A DNA stretch of 64,000 bases from Trissonchulus latispiculum (taxonomy: Eukaryota; Nematoda; Enoplea; Enoplida; Ironidae), in the NCBI GenBank assembly GCA_030248195.1, contig JASAND010021477.1:1-64000 (forward strand), in the 5' to 3' direction. Below are positions 1 through 10,955 of the stretch, piece by piece. The position numbers were made by a program, and so were the translations under genes. The stretch's first letter is position 1, and each line of letters opens with the position of its first letter. The notes under the pieces are model-generated. The model was not told the DNA's origin and did not search any database. It saw only the letters and a program-made list of their open reading frames with translations.

Positions 1-1663
1 TTCGATGATGGAAAAGCTAGCTAGTCTTTTGCCACATAATAGTATTAGGTTTAGTATAAAATAGTTTAAAGTTTGAAAGAATTCCATGCAGCGTAGCGTC
101 CTGTGGAGCCATCAGAAGTTGGTGTTGTCGGTCCAAAGTTCGACATGACACGTACACAAACTTTGCCTCGCCCTGATCGCTATGCGCAAGGTACGGTACC
201 CAAATTTTCCAGAAATAGTAGTGACATATAGCGCTTTGATATCATATAAAATAATCCTTAGATCAACGTATACTTTTCTGTGCGATACAATCAAAGTGCG
301 AAAAATTGGGTGTTGTAGGTCTGTACGGGTGCAGGTTAACTAACTTCTAATGAGCTGTGGTTTATCAAAGGAGCCCAACTTTGCTCCAATTAATACTCCA
401 AGTATCTGTCTTAACTTATTTAAAAATGACGTGATTTCGTTAATCCCTGCGTTCGCAGTGCTAGATTACATTATCGATATTGTCGCTGTTATTTGGTGCC
501 ATTTCGAAGATGTGAGTCAATTACTCCAAAGTATATACTGTGGCAGAATCGGCTGAAACCTTGCGCATTACAGGCCAGTGAGTGTACCAGGATGTGCCGA
601 TAGCTAGGTCACTAAACCTCGCTCCAATGTTTAGAAATGCTAGACTGATTTCTCAAAGTATGGATGGCGATCGCTCCAAAAAGATCTAAGACAGTTGTAA
701 GCGCATACTGAACGAAGAAAGCGTCATATCGAAAAACGGATTTTATATTCGAATTCAGCAGGCCAAATAACCCCTATAAAGACCTTTTCGGCAAAATCGG
801 AGACAAAAAAATTTTTGACCCCATTTTTACTGCTCTTAGCTAGCTTTTCAGGCCTAAAAATAAGGGTTATTTCTTAACAAAAAGTTTGCTAGCACACAAA
901 CCAGAAAACCAAAACTCTCGAAACTCACAGACAGTTTGCCCCTATTAGAGCCTAATATTTGGTAAAAAGCTGGGATAGGCTAGGGGCTGTCAATTTTATT
1001 AGATCTAAAACGGCACACGGTCACATCGCAACTTTTTGTCAAATTTCAAACTTTGAGCTGTTATAGCTGAAGAAGGAAGCAACGCTCGAAACCCGGAATA
1101 CCTTTAATATTTAGCCCTGGTAACAGTTAACATTTGTGGCGGCAAAAAGTTTCAGAATTGGTCTAACCGTTAATCCACCAGAATTCAGAAAAGCTTTTTC
1201 AAAAAACCCACTTTTCACCAAAATTTCGACTTTGGCCTAGTGCCAGAATCGATGTGTGTTAGATATAATTATGCCCACTACGGACTATTTAACCTTGATA
1301 TGTTAGCTAATCATATGCCAAAAGGTAGGTCTCTCTGAAGAAGTTGGGCAAAACCGTTCGTAGCCCCCTCCCTTAATGAACCGATCTTCTCCACTATATT
1401 TAAGTAGTAGGTCTTACTGCGAGCGATCAGAGATAGCAACAACACTTGCATAAATATAAACATTAATTTTAGTAATTTTAGTAATTAGTTTTTAATATCC
1501 GGTTTGAGAAAAATATCCGGATAATCCGTTCAGATTTCTGGCAAATTAATGAAAAATTAGCAAATTTTTGACAAAAATTTCAAAATTTTTAAAATATTCT
1601 AAAAAATGTTTCTGAAAATAACATTGAATTGAAAGCAAGGTTGTAGCTTGGCTGTGTGATGGC
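1..1663. other. gene-free AT-rich DNA
   Basis: No exon, RNA gene or complete repeat can be supported here. It is probably intron sequence of the RNase H-like gene that ends at 2165, because that gene's earlier exons must lie upstream. The short open frames in the stretch have no recognisable motifs. Confidence 0.5.
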
Positions 1664-1893
1664 TAGAGTTGTGCCCGGGTCTTGAATCGAGCCTTCGGGC
1701 ACGGGCCGGGCCCGGATTTTGGAAGAGCAAGCCCGGCCCGACCCGGCTTTGTCGTCTAGGCCCGGCCCGAGCCGGGCCTCCGGGCCTTGAGTCGGGCCTC
1801 CGGGCCCGGGCCTGACACCGGGCCTCCGGGCCTACCGGGCCTTCCATCGGGCCTCTGGGCCCGGGCCTTCCATCGGGCCTCTGGGCCCGGGTC
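1664..1893. repeat. GGGCC-rich degenerate repeat, hAT-like left end
   Basis: The block opens with TAGAGTTGTGCCCGGG, the same style of terminus as the complete hAT MITEs further on, and continues as degenerate CGGGCCT repeats. No matching right terminus or target duplication was found, so it is read as a truncated or rearranged copy. The reverse-strand Gly/Pro/Arg-rich frame through it is a by-product of base composition. Confidence 0.5.
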
Positions 1894-2045
1894 CATTACT
1901 AATTAACATTAATTGGATTACTTTGCTTTGCTATTCAGTCCAACACTGAATTTCTTGGAAGTATAGTTTGATTGAATTTTGTTAGGACGCGATATCTTAT
2001 TATAAAATATGTGTTTCTTATTGTTTTATGTTTTTATTGTTTTAG

Positions 2046-2165
2046 CACCGTGACCTTTGTGCAGAAGCTGACAAGCTGGCACAAAAGGCTGCAACAGGGC
2101 ACTATTTGAAACTGGAATTTCCACTGCTTTCCACTGAGGACCGAAAGAAGGGAACGCAAACTTAA
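2046..2165 (+). CDS. terminal exon of an RNase H-like gene (partial)
   Basis: A 39-codon exon follows the acceptor TTTATTGTTTTAG and runs from CAC to TAA at 2163-2165. Residues 6-15 read AEADKLAQKA, which fits the end of the RNase H fold where an AD.LA motif carries the last catalytic Asp. That Asp is present. In the gene starting at 10793 the equivalent position in the last exon is Met. Both terminal exons encode 39 codons, but here the exon begins closer to the Asp, so the intron position differs. RNase H enzymes cut RNA in RNA:DNA hybrids; with this Asp kept, the gene may encode the active enzyme, or it could be a reverse-transcriptase RNase H remnant. The rest of the gene lies left of the window. 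Family assignment from one exon is moderately sure. Confidence 0.55.
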   Translation, partial: HRDLCAEADKLAQKAATGHYLKLEFPLLSTEDRKKGTQT

Positions 2166-5100
2166 GCTTGGGGTGGACGTTCGTTAGCTTCTTGTCTTGT
2201 ATGTACATAATTGCTTGTTTTAGGCCTTTCGTTTGCCGTATCGGAACATTTTTGTTGTTTGTTTTATCCTATCCTTTTGCTTTTTTGTTGCATTTTTGCC
2301 TAGAATACATGGAAGCAAGGTGATATCTGTTGGTTCTGGTCTGGCCTAAGCTAAGAGCTAATAGCATCATATTGGGTGCTATATATATATATGGGTGAAT
2401 TCATGGTGTTAAAGTTGATCGACAGTGTTAGCTAACGGATGTTGGTGTTAGCTAAAGGACGATGCTTCATTTTTAATTTTCTAAAAAGCTGACAAAAACT
2501 GTAAATCTTATCTTGCAGACATAGCCGAAAGAATGAAGAAAAATTCGACTTTAGTTGCAGTCGTCTGTTGTATGCAGATACGAGATTTGGAAAAGGATAG
2601 ACATTTAGGGAAGACTTAAACCCGTAACCGTGTGTAACCCATGTATAGCTTAGTTGTAGTTTTGTTAGAGCAGTATAATATGTGTACACTTATGTATGAG
2701 TGATCCTATGGATTTGTAAAGGTAACTTATTATAGTGGGCCACTAAACAATTTTGGTTACTGCTGTCGTAGTATTTGTATGTAGTTGCTTCGCGATGTTC
2801 AGTTTAACCGAAGACTAATTGTTCTCCTTGCAGATGGTTTGTGTCTAAGGCAATGTTGTAAGTAGTTCTAGTTGTAAATATCTTTTGGAACGTTCAGCTC
2901 GTTTCTGACACGACCTATCTAACTTTTGAATACATCAACTGTGGTTATGAAAACTTTCTGCATCCTGCTGGCGATTAGATGCTTTAAAAAGATCACATTC
3001 AACAACTCAAGGTCAACAGTCGTCAATTGTTTGAAAGTTATCTCAGTGTCTGCAGACGTCACCTACAGACGCTTGTCAAAACTTCGTCATCCCTGGAAAT
3101 TTTCTGTCTTTGAAATTGTTGCTTATATCGGTGAGGTCAGATCTCGGAGTCTCTAGTGGTGTCCCTTTCAAGACAGAATACAAGGAATATCATATAGTTA
3201 AAAATCGCTTTACTCCTTTCTTTCACTTCGCTGTACTGAACTTTTAATTTCTAATCCTTTTTATGCACCAACAGGCCGACTGCCAATCCGTCTACTTTCT
3301 CCGGCCGGCCGGTCCGGCTCACTTTTTTGCCTGCCGCCTGCAAAATGTACGAGTTGAAATGTTTAACACTTTTGTAACCATCTCATGACTAGATTAAGGC
3401 GGCAGACCGGTCAAACTGGCACCGGCCGGAGCCTTCGTTTGATCGGCCGGTCTGTTCGTAGCTGGCGGCCGGCGGCCTGTCTGAACACCAGATAAAAAGA
3501 GTAGCACGAGTCTCTGAACGGTCTATGAGCAGAAAACGGGGATTTGGGCGAGTCTACAGCGTTGTATCAGCTGTTAGTATCTGTACTCGTTCCTGCTGGA
3601 AATTGGCAATCATATTGCTGGTTTCATTGTGGATAATTAATTGTTCGCTGTAAAACTTCATATTAGGGACTTTATGCTATACTGTATTGTATTATTGTAA
3701 GCTTGTCGGTTTTACAGTTGCTTCTTTCTTGCAATGCGATCGTCCGGTGTTGGTTTGTGCCTTTGCTTATTGATTCGTTCTCATTAATGTTCACTTTTGG
3801 AATTAAAGTCGTAGATAAATGCAGTGTTAAACAGTTGTCATATTTCTGTGTTTTAATTGGTTTTATCATTGTTTTGCTTTGGTTTACGTTGTCCGATTCT
3901 TTAATAAAAATACCTTCTGTGTTCATGCTCAGTAAATGAGTTCGTTAGAACTGAAATTTGCTGGAACAGACCAGCATGCTGGTTGGCCGGTTGGTTGGTT
4001 TGTCCGTTGGCCGCTGGTTGGCCGTTGGCTGTAGGTTAGCCATATGTAAGCCATTGCTTAGCTCTTTGCCAACGCAGGATAGCTTGAATTTACTATATAG
4101 TGTAATTTGTTTAAACGTGCTTAATTATGCGTCAACAATTAATTAGGCTTTATTCAGAATGGTTTCTTCATTCATTTAGCTTCTATCCGCGAAGTTCTGT
4201 TTCAATTTTGCTGGAGGACTACATTGAATTGATATGACGGTGATCGATCACTGGACAAATTTCAAAACTCCTAGTTAGCACAATTTAAATTGCATGCAAT
4301 TAGCGAATTTTATTGAAAATTAAAGCCGACTATGACAAGAGTACGGACTACGGACGCATCGAAAGTTGGAACTAAGTGTCAACATTTATGTAGGTATACT
4401 GAAAATTTTCAGTAATGTATCTAATGAAAATAACGTTTATAGTGCAACATGTTCGCGATATTATATATGCAGCAAAATTAAATTTGGAATCAGTAAATTT
4501 GAGCTTGGCCATCATTTACAACGTAGTTGTAAATGTAGAAATCAGACGAATCTGTTACGCGTATCAGTTGGCCGATGCTGGTCAGCAACCAACAGTCAAG
4601 TGCAATAGACCATCTGTTGGCAGTTGGCCGACCTAAACGGCCAGCAGAATTGCCAACCTGCCGTTAGCCAGCCATTAGTCGGTGGTCAGTTTTTAGCCGT
4701 TAGCCAGCCAATTAGCCGCTGATTGTGGGCCAATGGCCGGGATTGACCGTTGGCCGGCGCCGGCCAACGACGAGCTAATAGGCCGTTTTCCGTTGTGCCG
4801 ATCAACAGCCAACAGCAAACCTATTAACCTTTGCCCGTTGCCCGATGGCCACCCTATGTAAAAGTCCGGCCAAGCGCAAGCCATGTCAAGCCAGCCAGCA
4901 AACATTTCGGCCAATCCAAGGTGCCACGTTGGCATAATCTATCAACGATTATTAGTATAGCATTGTAATTACAAAGGTAGTTAAGCCGAAGCAGGCTTAA
5001 CTGCATGCGGAAGGGCAAAGCTTTTAAGCAAGCCCGAAGCTCGCATAGAAAATCCAAGCTAAGATAACTACCTACTTAATAGTGCTGGATGTTTGCCAGC

Positions 5101-5852
5101 TCTATGTACCAACGTTAGCCGTTGGCCAAACAATTGTCGGACAGTTGGCTCCATACCTGAACGGGAGGTCAAATTTCACTGACCCTTTTAGAAGCAAATT
5201 TGGGTACCCCTTGTGAGAGCGATTTTTCTTAAGCCTACTTTTGAAAGCGATTTTTAAGCGTTTTTTAGCGAAAAACAGCTATTTTTAGCTAAAACAACGT
5301 TTTTCGGACGTTTTTTTAGCAAAAAAAGGGATTTTTAATGAAAAATTCCGGCGAAGCCGGAAAACTTTGGTAAATTTTAGTGGTAAAACCTATTTTTTGG
5401 GCAATTTTCTGGATCTTTTCAGGATAACCCACCCCAGGCCCAGATTCCGCAAAACTTGATCAAATGAGCTGAAATTTGGTATGGGTATGTTTTCAACCAC
5501 GCTGAGTTCAAATATCGCAAAATTTTCTTACCCCTTGTGGCCAATTTTCTTACCCCTTGTGGGAGCAATTTTGGGACCCCTTGTGGGCGACTTCGCCGAG
5601 GGGGGGAATTCCCCCCTTTCCCCCCTTGTCCACCTGTGGTTGGCTCTAACTCTGTCTATTTCAAGTTAAGAAAAGCAGCAAAAAATTTAGCAGTCTTTCG
5701 GGGTTTGCAGGAAAAATTCTTATCTGGGTCTGAAAACTACACGTTAACCGTCCTTTGGGCGTTCGTTGGCCGTTGGCCATTGGCTGGGCTACGACCAAGG
5801 TTGGCTTGGCCGACTAAAAATCCGGCCAACACCTAACTCGAATCAACACTAT
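2166..5852. other. gene-free region with degenerate GGCC repeats
   Basis: No supported exon. The notable content is GGCCGG-rich sequence at about 3275-3480 and degenerate TTGGCCG-type repeats at 3975-4055, 4565-4935 and 5755-5832. The same words form the core of the complete hAT MITE at 26455-26980. The stretch 5460-5620 resembles 18015-18120, so it is a dispersed repeat. Confidence 0.5.
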
Positions 5853-7673
5853 GGGCCTTTTCAAGAAAGGCTAGAGTAGAGTTAAAATTAACTCGATCCT
5901 TTTCAAGAAAGGGTTAAACGAGTTAATTTTAACCCTGCGAGTTATAGAGAGTTAAAGTTTTTAACTCTGCGTTGTTTCTTGAAAAGAGTTAAAATTAACT
6001 CGCTCTAACTCTACCCTTTTCAAGAATCGCTGCAAGGGTTAAATATTTGCAGAGTTAAATTTAACTCTACCCTTTTCATGAAAGGGTTAAATTTAAGTCT
6101 GTTTAACTATCTCAAAGCGTTTTCCATTGAAATTTAACCCCCGTCAAAACACGCGGGTTATACAGAGTTAAAATCTAGATGGTTGTTCAATTAATCAGTA
6201 CCAATGAAAATTCGCAAGTTAAGTCATTTCTCCTGCTTCAGATGTTTTATTATTCAATTAAACAATATTTTATTAGCTATTTTCGATATCAACATTGACT
6301 GCAATTTTTATTCATTCCAATTAATTTCACTACTGCAGCTTCAATAAAAAGTTTGTTGCGGTTCATGTGGTAGTATAAATTAATGCACCGTAAATTTAAA
6401 CATCTTCGTTGTATGAAAACAGCGTTTTGAAGCAATTTTGCCAGCAAATAAACTCTAGAAATGCAATGATGTCAGTCAACCAATCAGAAACTTGCAGAGT
6501 TATTCTCATTGGCTGCACATACTTGCCTTATTTTGATTGGTTGTTTTGAATCATGCTGAAATATTCTTGTAATTGACGAGTCAGTCTAAAAAGCAGAAGT
6601 CGGAAACGGAATCAGGGTTTAAAAATGAAATTAAACTGAAAGAAAATGTGATAAAGCTTTTGCATGCATGCTTTCGAACATATTTCTAGTCGACCGATAA
6701 CCAAATTTTAGCATACTAAATATTTAATTTTTCAAGTTTTCCACGAAAGGACCATAAGAGAACCGAAAATGTTTTGTACTTCCAATTTTGCTGAGAATTC
6801 TTACATTGGGTTTTAGGCAAAAATTGCTTTATTTGATTGATACAAAAACTGCACTTTGACTTAACTTTAACTTTAACTTGCAAATGGTTGCCCTTCAGTA
6901 AAACGACCGGAATAAACATTCACAATTTTTCAGAATACGTTCGAGAGAAAAAATTATCATAGAGTTTTCTGCAAAATTACATGAAAATTACAAATTTCAA
7001 AGTTGCAGAACATAAATCTGATATCCGTTTATATTTACACTTATATTGTACTTATACTTCCCTCCCCTTATAAGTACTTCATGGCACCTTTTTCAGTTGG
7101 TGCGACAGCTCTTTTCCAACTGTTGCATAATCGCTTATCAAATGCTTGAGAAAGGAAGTAAAAATTAAGGTTGCGAATACATTTTAGCTAATTTCTCTGC
7201 AATGAACAACAGTTTTGTGATAATTAATGTGCTTCGAAAAGATTTGCTTTAGTCTGCAAAAACCTGAAAATATGTTTTTCATTTTTCCGCATTTTTACCA
7301 CATTTTTATAACTCATTTTCAAATTCTAGAAAGACAAATTGTTTTTTCTCATTCATTAAAAATTACATTTTGACATTTTTTTTCCAACTCAAAGTAATGA
7401 ATGAGTAATAATTGTTCTAAGTTGGTGATTCCAAAAACAAGGTCTTTAAGAAAGGTATGGCAGAGTAGAGTAGAGTTAAAATTAACTCTTTTCATGAATG
7501 CATGGAGTTAATTTTAACCCTGGCATTTTTAACTCTTTTTAACCCTGCAGGGTTAGAGAGAGTTAAAACACGCAGAGTTAAAATTAACTCCATCCTTTCA
7601 TGAAAAGAGTTAATTTTAACTCTACTCTACTCTACTCTGCTCTACTCTACTCTACCCTTTCTTGAAAAGGCCC
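5853..7673. mobile_element. 1.8-kb non-autonomous element with GGGCCTTTTCAAG termini
   Basis: The left end GGGCCTTTTCAAGAAAGG matches the reverse complement of the right end near 7656-7673. Both ends continue inward as repeats of GTTAAAATTAACTC and TAGAGT. The flanks read TAT on both sides, a possible 3-bp duplication, which would suit a PIF/Harbinger-like origin. The 1.2-kb interior has no coding sequence. A 140-bp relative lies at 42471-42613. Confidence 0.65.
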
Positions 7674-7689
7674 TATGAGGAGTGTTTGA

Positions 7690-8356
7690 GGCCGGTGTCG
7701 TATACTATTTTGTCACCTATGCTAAAATGTCACCTAAGCTAATTTTTCACCGAAAAGGCTCGTTACTTTTCCAACCTCGTTATTTTTAAGAGCATTGGAT
7801 AGCTCTTGCAAAGGCGATTGTTTTGATATAAAATAATGTGGTAATTAAGCTAATTATAGCTGTTAATTAACACTTAAAATTAACATAGGAAATTTTCAAA
7901 TTTCAGGTGAAACCTATCATGTTGCATGTCATTCGAAAGCTCTTGACGAGGCGGATTCAATGGGCTAACAATTAAGCCAATTAGTTAAGCTAGCCTAAAC
8001 CCCAACCGAAAAATCTATTTTTCGGTAACGTATGGAGTTATTACGCATTGCTAGGCCAATTAGTTGGTTTGATTATTAGCCCATTGAATCCGCCTCGTCA
8101 AGAGCTTTCGAATGATATACAACATGATAGGTTTCACCTAAAATTTGAAAATTTCCTATGTTAGTTTTAAGTATTAATTAGCAGCTATAATTAGCTTAAT
8201 TACCACATTATTTTATATCAATTCAATCGCCTTTGCAAGAGCTATCCAATGCTATTAAAATAACGAGATTGGAAAAGTAACGAGCCTTTTCTGTGAAAAA
8301 TTAGCAAAGGTGACATTTTAGCATAGGTGACAAAATAATATACGACACCGGCCGGG
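7690..8356. repeat. large foldback (inverted repeat) element
   Basis: Two arms of about 300 bp are near-perfect inverted copies: 7690-7995 and 8045-8356, separated by roughly 60 bp. The outer ends are GGCCGGTGTCGTATA and its complement. Conserved stretches include GGCGGATTCAATGGGC and its complement around the loop. A transcript through it would form a long double-stranded hairpin. No clear target duplication was found and there is no coding sequence. Confidence 0.8.
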
Positions 8357-8860
8357 GTTTCACTAGCCGGCCGCCGGCCTGGAGCAGTAGGTTTACTTAA
8401 TCTAATTTTGGCTGTATTGGCCCACCAAAGCGGATGTGGTCGATGAACAATACTTCCCAACTTGTAGTATGCTCGGAATATATAATTTTTGTCGTTATGA
8501 AATTTCCCAGGCCGCTGAATCAACCTTTCGGCCGTTCGGACCGAGCCCGGAGCCTAAAGTCCTGATTCAAGGCCAGACATTCAGAAAGTATTTATCACAG
8601 CTTACACAACTTCTGGAAACTTAAATTTGAGTTTTTAGTTTGGGAGAAAATTGAAACATGTTCAGCTAGATTCAGTCGGGCCTCCAAGGCAAGACTCGGC
8701 CGGACCTTCGTGGTTGATCAAGCCTGCCAGCCGCTCCCTAAAGTGGGCTCTAAGCTATCCGGTTCAGTCACGGTCCGGGCCGTAACCCGCTTCAAATTCC
8801 GATCACAAATGTAACTGGGAAAAGCTATTTCAGCAAGGATAAACCGTTACGAGAATATTT

Positions 8861-9290
8861 AAGGCCGGTTCATGCTCCGACGGAGAAACGGACAGAAAAA
8901 GAGACAATTTTTCCGTGTCACCGGTTCATCCTTGAACAGAACAACGAAACAACGGACAAGCAGACATTAAACTTTTTGTTGTTTACATCCGCGCTCCTGA
9001 CTGGCTGAGGGCTGCTATAGACGATGGAGAAACAGAGAAGCCACACAAGTGAGAAGCGAAGAAGAGGAGAAACGGATAAACGGGGAAACTGGCGAAACGT
9101 TTTTATAATAAAGTCAGAAAATTGTTACTGAAACATTCCGTTTAAGTAAGACTGAACAATATCTTAAAGTGTTGTCGTGTAGCCACACTATGTATATAGC
9201 TATTTTTCTCGGTTTATCCATTTTCTACTGATCCGTTCCTGTGTTTCTTCGTTGCACCGGTCACAGCTCATACAAGCATGAGCCGGCCCT
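8861..9290. mobile_element. MITE with GGCCGGTTCATGCT termini
   Basis: The left end AAGGCCGGTTCATGCTCC and the right end, read in reverse as AGGGCCGGCTCATGCTTG, form inverted repeats about 430 bp apart. The interior is rich in GGAGAAACGGA words, with complements near the right end. It is non-coding and of unassigned superfamily. Confidence 0.55.
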
Positions 9291-9699
9291 CAGTCGTTCT
9301 AGATTTGAATCTAGCCAATCAAATCTGATGTCAATAATTCCATGACATTTGATTGGTTAGTTTTCACTCCTATATACTCGTATGTACTAAGTACATACTA
9401 ACTTTGCCGGAAACATCGTAGCAAATAACTTGCGATTGGGTTTGCAGTCTGATTGGCCGTTGCCTGTATATACTTGTAATACAAACGCCCCCTTTTCACA
9501 CTAATTCATACACATATGCATGCACGTGTGCTTTCGCGCAAACTATACTTCTGTATGTAAGCCTTTAGCATTTACATAACTATTTCAGGAAAAGGTGACG
9601 TGAGGGTATAGTTCTTGCAATTTCATCATGTATTCTTATGAAAATGTAAGTTTACCTACTTATACATTTAGTTGAATACGTAGAAAACTTTGTATTAGG

Positions 9700-10195
9700 T
9701 AGTGTTGTTTCAGTAGCCGATTTTAGTTTCAGTTTCAGTTTCAGTTCCAGTCCGTGGTTCGAAGTAATTTCAGTTTCAGTCGGTGGACCAAAATAGTTTC
9801 AGTTTAAGTTTCAGTCGGCAACGTAAAATAATTTCAGTTTCAGTTTTAGTTTCAGTCGGAGTTTCAGTTTCAGTTTTAGTTCACTTTAAAACAACGGTTT
9901 CCAGCTCTCTGAGTCAATATAAAGCACAATTTAATGTTTATTCAGCCTCTCTTACAGCAATTTTAACAGAATCGAAGCTCAGAACCTTAAAAATGTCAAG
10001 ATTTAAAGAAAGACTGAATCTAGTTTCAGTCCGAGTTTTAGTCTTTTACCCAATCTAATTTCAGTTTCAGTTTCAGTTTCAGTCGGCTGCCTAAAAATGT
10101 TTCAGTTTCAGTTTCAGATCTCTTCTCAAAATAGTTTCAGTTTCCGTGACTGAAACTGAAACCTGTACAAAGTTTCAGTGACTGAAACATCACTA
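9700..10195. mobile_element. hAT MITE with TTTCAG repeat core
   Basis: The termini TAGTGTTGTTTCAGT and CTGAAACATCACTA are inverted repeats. The element is flanked by a perfect 8-bp duplication GTATTAGG (9692-9699 and 10196-10203), the hAT signature. The interior is mostly degenerate TTTCAG tandem repeats. Related copies lie at 30798-31080 (truncated) and 61471-61697 (complete). Confidence 0.85.
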
Positions 10196-10409
10196 GTATT
10201 AGGTAGTTTAATTCCTAGCATTTTGGTTCCGAAGGAATCAATGAATTTTCTGTCCGCTACAAGTTGCTGCAGACTTCTAACCTTAGAATTCATCTTAACG
10301 GGAAACGATGGAAACAATTCTTTTTGAAAAATTCCTGAGGGCTTCGCTGTCAATACCTAAAACACGAGTTATGTCAGTAGCCCGGATTAAATTAATGTTT
10401 TAAATTTAG

Positions 10410-10505
10410 CCAAGGTTATCCAACCCCTGTAGATGCTGTAGCTGGAGCCCAATATGGTTCCATTCCTGATGAATGTACGTATATACCGATTTACTCCACT
10501 GACCA
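10410..10505 (+). other. possible proline-rich exon upstream of RNase H cassette 1, interrupted by a MITE
   Basis: After an acceptor-like TAAATTTAG there is an open frame reading QGYPTPVDAVAGAQYGSIPD. Beyond the MITE at 10506-10635 a second open stretch reads GPPVEFPFDVHPPDFPFPLP. The composition suggests a linker before the RNase H-like domain. However, the only good donor (GTACGT at 10476) gives a phase that does not match the phase-0 exon at 10793, so this is only a candidate. Confidence 0.2.
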
Positions 10506-10635
10506 GGGGCCAATGTTATCAACGTCTAAACCCGGGTTAACTCGCAAACCCGGGTTAACTTGGCTATCTTTAACATATAAAGTTAACCCGGGTTAGCGAC
10601 TTAACCCGGGTTTGGGCGTTGATAACATCGGCCCC
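10506..10635. mobile_element. 130-bp palindromic MITE with AACCCGGGTT repeats
   Basis: The left end GGGGCCAATGTTATCAACG is mirrored by CGTTGATAACATCGGCCCC at the right end. Inside are four copies of AACCCGGGTTAA, itself a palindrome. No target duplication could be fixed with confidence. It sits about 160 bp upstream of the first RNase H exon. Confidence 0.75.
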
Positions 10636-10792
10636 AAGGGGACCACCTGTGGAATTTCCCTTTGATGTTCACCCACCAGATTTCCCATTTCCTCTTCCGG
10701 TGTTTAGTAGATTTGTTTGTCCAGTCTCATTGGCTAGGAATGGTTGATGTATTCAATTCTTTGTGTGGTGTGGTGTTTTCTTTTTGTTTCAG

Positions 10793-10955
10793 GATCGAGT
10801 TCAAGTGTGGACAGACGGCTGCGTGAAGTATCATGTGTTCAGTTTTGGCGAAATCAGTGTTCATTTTGGACCGAATCATCCGGATAATATCTGTGAGACC
10901 GTATCACTAGTGCCCTGTACTCGGCTGAATGCGGAGTCATTAGCAGCTGCTCTTG
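10793..10955 (+). CDS. exon A1, RNase H-like N-terminal part
   Basis: The exon is 163 nt, after TTTTTGTTTCAG and before GTAGGT, in phase 0 to 1. It encodes DRVQVWTDGC at its start, with the first catalytic Asp of RNase H (TDG) intact. Later come VHFGPNHPDNI and NAESLAAAL, which keeps the Glu. The segment between is diverged relative to A2 and two codons shorter. Confidence 0.8.

Noticed and set aside
1599..1847. Gly/Pro/Arg-rich protein on the minus strand
   Set aside because: It is a translation of GGGCC-type repeat DNA; similar frames appear at 23783-24214 for the same reason.
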